DNA from: Lentisphaeria bacterium
GTDB taxonomy: Bacteria; Verrucomicrobiota; Lentisphaeria; Victivallales; Victivallaceae
NCBI GenBank assembly: GCA_022009855.1
Contig: CP091727.1
Span: 2,480,001-2,544,000, forward strand
Direction of reading: 5' to 3'
Length of the DNA stretch: 64,000 nucleotides
Position numbers and translations under genes: made by a program. Each line of letters opens with the position of its first letter. Positions within the stretch are counted from its first letter, which is position 1. Shown piece by piece: positions 32,716-41,104 of the stretch. Under the pieces are notes generated by a model, which was not told where the DNA came from, did not search any database, and was given only the letters and a program-made list of their open reading frames with translations.

Positions 32716-32989
32716 ATTCATCGTTATATACGATATTGCCGATCCCAAACGTTTGCGACGTATGGATCGTTTGATTTCCGGATACGGATATCGTATTCAA
32801 TATTCCGTATTTCTCTGTTCACTTTCGAGGACAATGAAAGCCGAATTAGAAAATGAAATTCGTCAAGTGATTCACTTTTATGAAGATCAATGTTGTCTGA
32901 TCGATCTGGGAGAATTGGATGATCCTGCGGATTTGTTTGTTGTTCTGGGAAAACCTTTGATGAAAATTCCCAAAATAACGTTTCTCTGA
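32696..32989 (+). CDS. cas2: Cas2
   Basis: Small ferredoxin-fold protein that, with Cas1, forms the spacer integration complex. The core is FIVIYDIADPKRLRRMDRLI then SGYGYRIQYSVFLCSLS, with the Asp after the first strand (Y-D-I-A-D) and the R-x-Q-x-S-V-F block diagnostic for Cas2. C-terminal CCLIDLGELDDPADLFVVLG follows. Its own start is lost or altered by the deletion; the nearest in-frame ATG is 32696 (MWWREKGFIV), inside cas4 remnant sequence and without a clear ribosome-binding site. About 97 residues, a normal length. With no cas1 in the window it would be orphaned. Confidence 0.85.
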   Translation: MWWREKGFIVIYDIADPKRLRRMDRLISGYGYRIQYSVFLCSLSRTMKAELENEIRQVIHFYEDQCCLIDLGELDDPADLFVVLGKPLMKIPKITFL

Positions 32990-33076
32990 TTTGATTTTTT
33001 TCATTTGCAGCCTATTTTAAAATTGCAGACATGTTCTGCGTATTCATCTTTCTTCCGCCATCGGAAAGACATTTTT

Positions 33077-33282
33077 GCTTTTTGGCAGCAGGTTCGTTTG
33101 ATTTCGTCTTGTTGCGAGCGCGAAGAGGGCCGAAACGTTCTGCATCGGTGCTCGTGCTTGTTGAAAATCAAATAGTTGCACGTTGTTTGGTGAAAAATTC
33201 CCCCGGTATGATGTGCAGGATTTGACGGGCGCTCGCAACATGCTTTGTATTTTTCTGATTTTCAAGGCACTACAGCGCCTCC
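33077..33282 (+). ncRNA. Candidate tracrRNA and CRISPR leader region
   Basis: This gap between cas2 and the array contains nested complementarity. There is an outer perfect 12-base inverted repeat TGTTGCGAGCGC / GCGCTCGCAACA (33110-33121, 33229-33240) and an inner hairpin CGTGC / GCACG (33153-33182). Two stretches could pair with the CRISPR repeat. One is GCTTTTTGGCAGCAGGTTCG at 33077-33096, complementary to the 5' half of the repeat apart from three mismatches and one bulge. The other is GCGCCTC at 33275-33281, facing the repeat's 3' end. In known V-B loci the tracrRNA has a stem followed by a short anti-repeat, which would favour the second. Exact ends and strand are inferred. The region also includes the leader. 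Confidence 0.5.
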
Positions 33283-34097
33283 GTCGAACCGACAGCCAAA
33301 CAAGCTAGATTGAGGCGGAAGCGGCAGTACTGGGAGGTTCAGACAACGATTCAGTCGAACCGACAGCCAAACAAGCTAGATTGAGGCGGAACTCATGATG
33401 TTAAAGAAAATCCTAATTCTCCGTCGAACCGACAGCCAAACAAGCTAGATTGAGGCGGCCCCAGAACATGAGCTTTCTGCTGATAGATCGTCGGTCGAAC
33501 CGACAGCCAAACAAGCTAGATTGAGGCGGATGGAACCGTGCCGGATTGGGAGAAGATTTCCGGCGTCGAACCGACAGCCAAACAAGCTAGATTGAGGCGG
33601 TGCTGATTGTTTGCTGGTCAGAGTGATACTTTATGTCGAACCGACAGCCAAACAAGCTAGATTGAGGCGGGTCTCTTTTTGATAGCGGACGCCCTTTTGA
33701 TCTTCGGTCGAACCGACAGCCAAACAAGCTAGATTGAGGCGGAGCGCTCGCGGCATGAGTCAGAACATAACCAGCACAGGTCGAACCGACAGCCAAACAA
33801 GCTAGATTGAGGCGGGGAATATTTTTCGTTCCACCGTTTGGCATTTTTGTCGAACCGACAGCCAAACAAGCTAGATTGAGGCGGATAAGTGGTCCGTCTG
33901 CCATATCATCAATTATGGTCGAACCGACAGCCAAACAAGCTAGATTGAGGCGGGGAATTGGGTTGCAGAATATCATACGGTTTGCGTAGTCGAACCGCCA
34001 ACCAAACAAGCTAGATTGAGGCGGTATTCTGTTTGGAACGGCGAAATTTCCGGCGGCGGTAGTCGAACCGCCTGCCAAACAAGCTGGATTATAGCGG
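33283..34097 (+). CRISPR. CRISPR array, 12 repeats of 36 bases, 11 spacers
   Basis: Repeats start GTCGAACCGACAGCC and end GCTAGATTGAGGCGG. They begin at 33283, 33354, 33423, 33494, 33565, 33635, 33707, 33780, 33849, 33918, 33989 and 34062. The first ten are identical, the eleventh has two changes near its 5' end and the twelfth is clearly degenerate. Spacers are 33-37 bases and all different. Degeneration at the right end places the leader on the left, next to cas2, so the left spacers are the youngest. Transcription is therefore inferred to run rightwards, with the cas genes. Confidence 0.95.
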
Positions 34098-34128
34098 CTG
34101 TAGCCGTGTTTTTGTGCATTTTTTAATC

Positions 34129-34168
34129 TTGTTTTGCTTCAACCGGTTTACCGGTTGAAGCAAAACAA
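34129..34168. repeat. Perfect 18-base inverted repeat (hairpin) just beyond the array
   Basis: The arms TTGTTTTGCTTCAACCGG and its exact complement are separated by the four-base loop TTTA. It lies 31 bases after the last degenerate repeat and could end the pre-crRNA transcript, but it has no long T run on the + strand (it is followed by TTCAAAAAGG) and is symmetrical. Confidence 0.8.
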
Positions 34169-34194
34169 TTCAAAAAGGTTTGGAAAAGAAGAGC

Positions 34195-34238
34195 GCGAGA
34201 AGGAAAGAACCTTTCCTGAAAAGGTTTTTCCTTCTCGC
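34195..34238. repeat. Second long hairpin between array and glycosylase gene
   Basis: GCGAGAAGGAAAGAACCTTT (34195-34214) pairs with 34219-34238 over 12 plus 7 bases with one bulged G and a loop of about four bases. It lies immediately before the AlkA-like gene. It may be a terminator-like structure or part of a dispersed repeat together with the neighbouring 18-base hairpin. Confidence 0.6.
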
Positions 34239-34263
34239 ATTCCGATTTTTGCGTTACTGACAA

Positions 34264-34877
34264 ATGAAATTCAAAATTACTGAAACGGAAAAACGGGCGC
34301 TCTGCCGGCAGGTGCCGGAGTTCCGGGAGTTCGTCCGGCAGATCACTCTGCCGGAGCTCGAGTGCGATGGCGATCTCTTCGGCGGACTGGTCCGGAGCAT
34401 CGTTTCGCAACAGCTTGCCATCCGCGCGGCGGAGGCGATTCTGGGAAGGCTGGAGGCGCTGACTGGCGAACTCTCCGCCGAACGGATTCTCGCGGCCGAC
34501 CCCGGGGCGCTGCGCGCGTGCGGCCTCTCCTCCCGCAAAGTGGAGTACCTGCGCGGCATCGCCGATGCGGCCGTTTCCGGTTCCGTCGACTTCGCCTCGC
34601 TCGCCGCGCTCGACGACGCGGCGGTCATTCAGGAGCTGATTCAACTCAAGGGGTCGGCGTCTGGACCGCGGAGATGCTGTTGATCTTCTCCCTCGGCCGC
34701 CCGGATGTGTTGAGTTTCGGCGATCTGGGAATCCGCCGGGGCATCATGCTGCTCACCGGGCGCGATTCGCTTTCAAAAGAGGAGTTCGAAGTCTTCCGCC
34801 GCCGCTGTTCCCCATACGGCACGCTTGCGTCGCTCTACCTCTGGAGAATCCGCCCCGGCGGCATCGCCGGGAGCTGA
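34264..34877 (+). CDS. HhH-GPD DNA glycosylase (3-methyladenine glycosylase II/AlkA-like), one frameshift
   Basis: Base-excision repair enzyme removing alkylated bases. It starts at ATG 34264, MKFKITETEKRALCRQVPEF. DLFGGLVRSIVSQQLAIRAA is the usual entry to the HhH-GPD fold. After LIQLKG the frame slips in the GGGG at about 34652 and continues as VGVWTAEMLLIFSLGRPDVL, the helix-hairpin-helix and GPD loop. FGDLGIRRGI carries the catalytic Asp position. About 204 residues, close to short AlkA-like homologues. It stands alone, with the CRISPR array to the left and a convergent gene to the right. Confidence 0.75.
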
Positions 34878-34893
34878 TCCAGCCTCCCGTTCC

Positions 34894-36707
34894 TCACTGG
34901 TTGAGTTCGCGGAAGGTCAGCGGAGTGAAGGTTTTCCGCACCTTCTCACGTTCGGCCGGGTCCACCGTCAGGTACTTCCAGCGCGAAAAGGCGAAGTCGT
35001 GCGGGTGGTAGTTCTGCAACCAGCAGTGGTGCAGCAGATAGGAGATCGGGAACCCTTCGAAGATCCACGGACACTGTTTCGCCAGGTACTCCGCCATCTC
35101 CCGGTAGCGGCGGGTCCGTTCCGGCGAATCCGCCATCGGCAGGATCGCCTCGAACATCCGGTCGTAGACCGGGTCGCTGAATCCGGTCCGGTTGCAGCCG
35201 CCGATGTTTTTGCTGTAGAAGAGCTGGAGAAAGTTCTCCGCATCCGGGTAATCCCCCACCCACGAGAGGCGGAAGAGCTGAAGCTTCCCCTGCCGGAGCT
35301 TTTCGTAAAAACGCGGATTGTTGTTGAGCACCGGTTCGGTCTCCACCCCGATCCGGGCGAAGTCGGCGGCGGTCAGCTCCCCGAGCTGGCGGTAGGCGGA
35401 GCTGTTGCCGGTCTGGTCGAAGGTGAAACGGAGCCGTTCGCCGGTCGCCGGATCGATCCCGCCGGGATATCCCGCTTCGGCCAGCAGCGCCTTCGCCTGT
35501 TCCGGATCGTCCGCCGCGTTCGGGTTGCGGTACTCCGGATCGAACCCCGCCACCCCCGGCGGAATCGGCCCCTGCGCCGGAATCAGCTGGAAGTTGGTGT
35601 GTTCCACCCGGCGCTGCACGTCATACGCGAGGCTCAGCGCGCGGCGCAGCGCGAGGTTGCCGCCGAGGCGCGGATCGGCGAAGTTGAAGCCGACGTAGCG
35701 CACTTCGAACTCCGGGGTGCGCAGCAGCCGGATGCCGCGCGCCTTCAGGGCCGGGGCGAGCTCCTTCCCGCCCCCCGGCGATCAGGTCGAGGTTGTCCTT
35801 GTCCAGCGCGTTGAGGTCGAGCTTCCCCTGCAGAAACAGCAGCCACGAGGACATCGGCTGCTTGACCAGGTAGAGGATCACCCGGTCGGCGAGCGGCAGA
35901 GGACGGGTCCGGTCGGCTGGTGTCTCCGCCTGCGGAAAGTATTCGACCCGGTAGTCGGGATTGCGGTCGAGCTGAAGCTTGTAGTCGTTGATCCATTCGG
36001 TCAGCCGGAAGGGGCCGGAACCCACCGGATGGCGGGCGATCTCCTCGCCGTAGCGTTCGACGGCCCGGCGGCAGACCACCGCCGCGTTCGGCATCGCGAG
36101 CATGTAGAGAAAACGCGGATCCGGCCGGGTGAGGTGCAGTTCGAAGTTGAGGTCGTCGATCCGGCGGAACCCTTCGATCCCGGCGTCGTAGAGGGAGAAA
36201 TCGCCGCGCGGCGCCTTCGCGGTCGCTTCGTGAAACGCATCCAGCCCCCTGATCTTGCCGCGGAAGAGCCAGTAGACCGGGCTGTGGTTGCGGGCGTCGG
36301 CGATCCGCAGAATCGAATAGAGCACGTCGTCCGAAGTGATCCGGCGCGCGCTTTCCGGCAGTCCGGCGAACACCGGGTCGTCGGCGAAGCGGGAGGTCGT
36401 TCCGCAGCCGGAAGCGGTAACGGTCGTGCGTCGCGTTCCCCTCCGGCATCTCCGCCAGCATCGAGGGAACCAGCCGGTAGGGGCGCGCAAGGTAGTCGTA
36501 CTGGAGCAGCGTGTCGTAGATCGCTCCGGTCAGATTGCGGCTGGAGAGATCGTCCGCTTGCGCCGGGTCGAGCGTCTTGACCCGGCTGCCGCCGGAGGTG
36601 TGCAGTACCCGCAGCGGCTCTCCTCCCGCCGACGCGGCCGTGACCGCAACTGCGAAAAGAAGCGCCGCTGACAGGCGGCGGAACCTGAGGCCGCCTTGCC
36701 GTGCCAT
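34894..36707 (-). CDS. ABC transporter peptide/oligosaccharide-binding protein (SBP_bac_5), frameshifts
   Basis: Extracytoplasmic solute-binding protein of the OppA/DppA type, about 604 residues. It starts at ATG 36707, two bases after the rhamnulokinase stop, with signal peptide MARQGGLRFRRLSAALLFAV ending near ASAGG. Family stretches are TSGGSRVKTLDPAQADDLSS, HPVGSGPFRLTEWINDYKLQ, VRYVGFNFADPRLGGNLALR and LFRLSWVGDYPDAENFLQLF. The frame breaks near 36400 and 35770. No permease or ATPase genes follow; the next gene is convergent. Coupling to rhaB suggests a rhamnose-containing oligosaccharide ligand, but that is inference. Confidence 0.75.
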
Positions 36708-36708
36708 C

Positions 36709-38184
36709 TTATTTCGCCAGAGCGCGGAACCGTTCGATCTCGCCGTTGTAGAGGGCATGCATCGCCGGATTCGGCTGATAGGTCTTGACTTCGAAGGAGT
36801 CCTTGACCACCTGCCGTGCGGCGGTGAGGTCGGCGAGGTCCCCGCGGGTGATCGCCTGGGCGAGCAGATTGCCGATGGCGGTCGCTTCGACCGGACCGGC
36901 GACGACCGGAATGTTCAGGGCGTCGCTGGCGAGCTGCATCAGCAGTCCGTCCTTGGTGCCGCCGCCGACCACGTTGAGGCAGGCGTATTTGACACCGAGC
37001 AGCTCTTCAAGCGTCTCGAGCTTGCAGCGGAAGTAGAGCGCCAGCGAGTCGTAGATCGCCCGGACCACCGCGCCGTCGTCGGAGATCTTCCCCTGACCGG
37101 AGTTTTCGCAGAAGTCGCTGATCCGCTGCGGCATGTCGCCCGGGGTGACGAAGCTCGAATCATTCGGATTGATGAGGAAGCGGCAGGGTTCGGCGTCCCG
37201 CGCGAGCTTCTCCATTTCCGCGAAGGAGATTTTGCCCCGCTCTTCGCTCCAGACCCGGCGGGTCTCCTGGAAAAGCCAGCTGCCCATGATATTGGTCAGA
37301 AACCGGATCTTGCCGTTGAGACCGCCTTCGTTGGTGAAGCTGTTTTGCGAGGCCGTTTCGCTCACCAGCGGCCGATCGAGTTCGGCGCCGAGCAGCGCCC
37401 AGGTTCCGGCGCTGATGTAGGCCCAGTTTCCGGAGACCGGAGCGGGAACCGCCGCCACCGCACTGGCGGTGTCGTGGCTGCCGATCTTGAAGATCGGAAT
37501 CGGTCCGCAGCCCAGCTCCCTGCACAGCTCCGGCCGGAGAGTGCCGCCGCAGCTGCAGGGGGGAACGATCTTCGGGAAGATCGTCCGGGGCAGTCCGAGC
37601 TTGTCGGCGAGTTCAAGATCCCACTCCCTCGAGACCGGATCGAGCAGGTTGGAGGTCGAGCAGTCGGTATATTCACTGGTGTCGTCGCCGCCGAGCGCAC
37701 GGGCCAGCGCATCGGGCATCATCAGAAAATGGCTGTTTTCAAAGTCTTCCGGGTGTTCGCGGAAGTGGGCAGCAAGCTGGTAGGCGGTGTTGATGACCAT
37801 GCACTGGATTCCGGTACGCGCATAGAGCTCTTCGCGGGAGACCTTGCTCCAGACGTCATTTTCGGCGTTGCCGGTGCGAACGTCACGGTAGTGATAGGGC
37901 CAGCGGCGCGGTTTGCCGGTGGCGTTGTCGAAGAAGACGTAGTCCACACCCCAGGTGTCGATGCCGATTCCGGCGATGGCGGGATCGACTTTGAGCGCTT
38001 TGGCCAGGCCGGTTTTGAGCTCCTCCACCAGCTGGGGATAGTTCCAGTAGATCGAACCGCCCTGTTCGGTCGGACCGTTGGCGAACCGGTGCACCTCGGT
38101 CAGCGTGAGTTTGCCGGATTCGAGGGATCCGATGATGGCGCGGCCGCTGGAGGCCCCGAGGTCGAATGCGAGAAAGCTGCTCAT
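36709..38184 (-). CDS. rhaB: Rhamnulokinase
   Basis: Phosphorylates L-rhamnulose to rhamnulose-1-phosphate. Intact, 491 residues, FGGY kinase family. MSSFLAFDLGASSGRAIIGS is the phosphate-1 motif, IAGIGIDTWGVDYVFFDN and PYHYRDVRTGNAENDVWSKV are typical of RhaB, KIGSHDTASAVAAVPAP is the phosphate-2 region and ACLNVVGGGTKDGLLMQLAS is the adenosine motif. It is followed directly by a solute-binding protein gene and preceded by 76 bases after DAHP synthase. No rhaA or rhaD lies in the window. Confidence 0.9.
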   Translation of the reverse strand: MSSFLAFDLGASSGRAIIGSLESGKLTLTEVHRFANGPTEQGGSIYWNYPQLVEELKTGLAKALKVDPAIAGIGIDTWGVDYVFFDNATGKPRRWPYHYRDVRTGNAENDVWSKVSREELYARTGIQCMVINTAYQLAAHFREHPEDFENSHFLMMPDALARALGGDDTSEYTDCSTSNLLDPVSREWDLELADKLGLPRTIFPKIVPPCSCGGTLRPELCRELGCGPIPIFKIGSHDTASAVAAVPAPVSGNWAYISAGTWALLGAELDRPLVSETASQNSFTNEGGLNGKIRFLTNIMGSWLFQETRRVWSEERGKISFAEMEKLARDAEPCRFLINPNDSSFVTPGDMPQRISDFCENSGQGKISDDGAVVRAIYDSLALYFRCKLETLEELLGVKYACLNVVGGGTKDGLLMQLASDALNIPVVAGPVEATAIGNLLAQAITRGDLADLTAARQVVKDSFEVKTYQPNPAMHALYNGEIERFRALAK

Positions 38185-38260
38185 GTTTGTCTTCTCCGTG
38201 TCGATGGTTCCTGAACCGAAATTCTAAATTCTTCCGCCCGGAATCCTGCCCGCGGGGGAT

Positions 38261-39337
38261 TCAGGATTGCGGGGAGGCCGGCGCAGCCGGATGGATCGCC
38301 GCCAGCCGGGCGTAGGTTGAGCGGATCAGCTCCGCCGTCTCATCCCACCCGATGCAGCCGTCGGTGACCGACAACCCGGGGGTGGGGCGACAGCCGGAGA
38401 CGATCTTCTGGCTGCCGGGAAGCAGATTGCTTTCGAGCATCACGCCGCGAATGGCGGTCTCGCCGGCTTCAATCTGGCTGAGAACGTCTTCCAGTGCGAC
38501 GTGCTGCTTGCGGTAGTCCTTGCCGGAGTTGGCGTGGCTGCAATCGACGATGATGCTCGGCTTGAGGTGCGCCTTCTGCATCGCCACCTTGAGAAAGGCG
38601 ATGTGTTCGGCGCCGTAGTTCGGCTGACCGTTCCCGCCGCGCAGCACGATGTGAGCGTAGGGATTGCCGCGGGTGCGGAAGACGCCGACGTGGCCGTCTT
38701 CGAGGACGCCGATGAAACTGTGTTCGCTCAGCGCGGTGGAGATCGCATCGATCGCCGTCTGGAACGTTCCATCGGTGGCGTTCTTGAAGCCGACCGGCAT
38801 CGATAGGCCGCTGCCGAGCTGGCGGTGGGTCTGCGCCTCGGTGGTGCGGGCGCCGATTGCCGCCCAGGCGACGATGTCGGCGATGTACTGGGCGATGATC
38901 GGGTCGAGCATTTCGGTGGCGACCGGCAGCCCGATGTCGACGATGCGGAGCATCAGTTTGCGGGCGAGGAAGATGCCTTTCTCGATATTGTAGCTTTTGT
39001 TGAGATCCGGGTCGTAGATCAGCCCCTTCCAGCCGACGGTGGTGCGGGGTTTCTCGAAATAGGCGCGCATCACCAGCAGGATATGGTCCTTCACCTGGTC
39101 GCTCAACTGGCGGAGCCGCTCGGCATATTCGATCGCCGAACCTGTGTCGTGAAGGGAACACGGACCCACGATCATCAGGAATTTCTGCGACTTGCCGTCG
39201 AGGATGTCGCAGATTTCCCGCCGGGCCTCCATGACCTTCACCACCGCGTCGAGAGAGAGCGGCAGCTCCGACCGGACTGCGCCCGGGCTGGAAAGCACGC
39301 TGCGGCTGGCAATATTGATATTGTTGCTGCTGATCAT
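38261..39337 (-). CDS. 3-deoxy-7-phosphoheptulonate synthase (DAHP synthase, AroF/G/H type)
   Basis: First step of the shikimate pathway, condensing PEP with erythrose-4-phosphate. Intact, 358 residues, class I-alpha. MIVGPCSLHDTGSAIEYAER is the PEP-binding start, RAYFEKPRTTVGWKGLIYDP is diagnostic, and IGARTTEAQTHRQLGSGLSM and VDCSHANSGKDYRKQ carry metal and substrate ligands. The C-terminal MLESNLLPGSQKIVSG then CRPTPGLSVTDGCIGW is standard. The N-terminal extension MISSNNINIASRSVLSSPG is where such enzymes sense aromatic amino acids; which one acts here cannot be read. Ribosome-binding AAAGGA precedes the start. Confidence 0.88.
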   Translation of the reverse strand: MISSNNINIASRSVLSSPGAVRSELPLSLDAVVKVMEARREICDILDGKSQKFLMIVGPCSLHDTGSAIEYAERLRQLSDQVKDHILLVMRAYFEKPRTTVGWKGLIYDPDLNKSYNIEKGIFLARKLMLRIVDIGLPVATEMLDPIIAQYIADIVAWAAIGARTTEAQTHRQLGSGLSMPVGFKNATDGTFQTAIDAISTALSEHSFIGVLEDGHVGVFRTRGNPYAHIVLRGGNGQPNYGAEHIAFLKVAMQKAHLKPSIIVDCSHANSGKDYRKQHVALEDVLSQIEAGETAIRGVMLESNLLPGSQKIVSGCRPTPGLSVTDGCIGWDETAELIRSTYARLAAIHPAAPASPQS

Positions 39338-39427
39338 TGCTGGAATCCTTTCAAGGAGGAATAATATACAATCGTTCCGGGGATTTACAAGGCAAACCCG
39401 CTGAAAGGTGAGTGAAAAAACGAGCTT

Positions 39428-40653
39428 TTATTCCGGCAGATGGAAAGCGGCGGTTTCCGCTTCGGAGGAAATCCGCCCGCAGGGACGGGCGAAGCCGACA
39501 CTTCCGCGTTCGATCAGCTGCGGCGACAGCCGGAGGGAGCGATTGCCGGACAGGCTTCCCTGCCGGAGGCTCTGTTCCAGCAGGTCCACGGCCGCGTATC
39601 CGGTCTCGAAGGTCGGATTGCGCAGGGTGGTCAGCGGCGGATTCCCCGGGCCGATTCGGAGATGTCGTCGAAGCCGATGATCGAGATGTCGTGCGGTATC
39701 CGGAGCCCCCTCTGCCGGAGCACGCGGATGAGTTCGAGGGCGATCAGATCGCTGCGGCACCAGAAGGCGGTGGGAGGAGTGGGGCGTCTGAGCATGGCGG
39801 CGACCTTGCCCTGGAAAATCTCGCCGAACTCCTGCCGCCCGCTTCGGATTTCGAGGATCCGTTCCCCTTCGCGCGCGGCACGGCGGAAGGGGTCGAGCAC
39901 CTGTTTCCGGTCGAGCATCGGGTAGGAGCAGCTGCACTCGCGCGGATAGGCAATCGGATAGATGACGCAGATGTTCCGGTGGCCGAAGCGGCGGAAATAC
40001 TGCATGACGCTCCGGGCGACGGCGTCGGCGGAAAAGCTGACCGAGTCGATGCCGTCGAGGGAGAAGTCGCTGTCCAGGGAGATTTTCGGCAGACCGGGAG
40101 TCGCGAGCAGCCGCCGGAGCGGAGGATCGTTGCAGTAACCGCGGTCGCCGAAGAGAATGAGACCGGAAAAGCTCTTCTCCGCCTCTTTCACCGCCAGTTC
40201 CGTCTCCTCTTCCGGCGCGTCCGGTGGCGGCAGGCGGAAGGGGCGGGTGGCGAGTCCCAGTTCGGCGGAGCGGGTGACGATACCGGAGTAGAAGCCGAGG
40301 TTTCGTTCTCCCCAGCGGCGGGTGTGCGAACAGTATTCCGGGAAGGAGAGCGGCAGAAGGATGCCGATACAGCGGTTCTCCTGTCGCGGGAAGGGGATCG
40401 GATACCAGCCGTTGCCTCGGCAGTCACGGTGGAGCATCCCTTCGGCCGCGAGCATATCGTACGCCTTACGGACCGTCTGGCGGGCGACGCCGAGCCGGGC
40501 TGCCAGACTGCTTACCGGCGCGAGACGCTGACCGCCGGTTTCAGGATGAGCGCGCAGCCAGGCGGCCAGCCGGTTGCGGATGACTTCCACCGTGCGGTTT
40601 CGTCCACAGTCGGAGAGATTGAGATCCAGTTCAGGGAATATAGTATCGGTCAT
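39428..40653 (-). CDS. GntR-type regulator with LacI-type sensor domain, one frameshift
   Basis: About 408 residues. The winged helix-turn-helix is seen in VIRNRLAAWLRAHPETGGQR and LGVARQTVRKAYDMLAAEGM. The sensor domain follows with CIGILLPLSFPEYCSH, FSGLILFGDRGYC and GLRIPHDISIIGFDDISESA. The frame changes near 39660 and ends VGFARPCGRISSEAETAAFH. The open frame extends to 40686, but a promoter with its start site near 40680 makes ATG 40653 (MTDTIFPELDLNLSD) the likely start. It is oriented toward DAHP synthase and rhaB. Its target genes are not evident. Confidence 0.72.
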
Positions 40654-40686
40654 AGCCGGCGGGGGCTCCCTCGTTTGCTTTTTCAT

Positions 40687-40715
40687 ACTATAGTGAGCGA
40701 ATGGGTTTTTGTAAA
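40687..40715 (-). promoter_or_regulatory. Sigma70-type promoter of the GntR/LacI-like regulator
   Basis: On the minus strand, TTTACA (40710-40715) and TATAGT (40687-40692) are 17 bases apart. This predicts a start near 40680, inside the upstream part of the open frame, and argues for translation from ATG 40653. Confidence 0.6.
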
Positions 40716-40731
40716 TTGATTTTGGAAAAAA

Positions 40732-41037
40732 ATGAAATTAATTTTCTTCGCCCCTCTGTCGCACTCCCTGGATGCGGCAGAGTTTCCGGAGCCGGACCGC
40801 AGTGCTGTTTTCTCCCGGAGTCTTCATCTGCATCGGTGCAGATTTCATTCTGGAGGATAAGAACTCCACCGATCCGCCGAAGAGGCGAAGGAGGGCGTGT
40901 TGATCGACGAACCGAAAAACGAAGAACCGAAATATTGCCGGATGGCGGAAAAAGTCATCGAGAAGATCCGCTCCGTCTCGGTCACGCGTCCGCGTCAAGG
41001 GAAACGGTTTTGCGTCGCTCCGAAGAAAGCGGATTGA
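40732..41037 (+). CDS. Possible small broken gene of unknown function
   Basis: The 390-base gap between the regulator promoter and the hydrolase may hold a small gene. ATG 40732 opens MKLIFFAPLSHSLDAAEFPE. A second frame has GVFICIGADFILEDKNSTDP, and a third stretch EEAKEGVLIDEPKNEEPKYC then RMAEKVIEKIRSVSVTRPR runs to the stop at 41035-41037. The last stretch is charged and protein-like. Joining them needs two frame changes, so this is weak. No family is recognised. Confidence 0.25.
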
Positions 41038-41104
41038 AATTTGTCGAAAACAGGTGTATACTTCCCCCGCGTTTGATTTGAAATGATTTATAAAAGGATG
41101 AGAG

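Noticed and set aside
32578..32989. A Cas4-Cas2 fusion protein
   Set aside because: The two parts are in different reading frames, so no fused product is predicted from the sequence as given.
33587..34078. Minus-strand open frame of 163 codons
   Set aside because: It is a translation of the CRISPR repeats; the protein repeats the same 12-residue motif at the array period.
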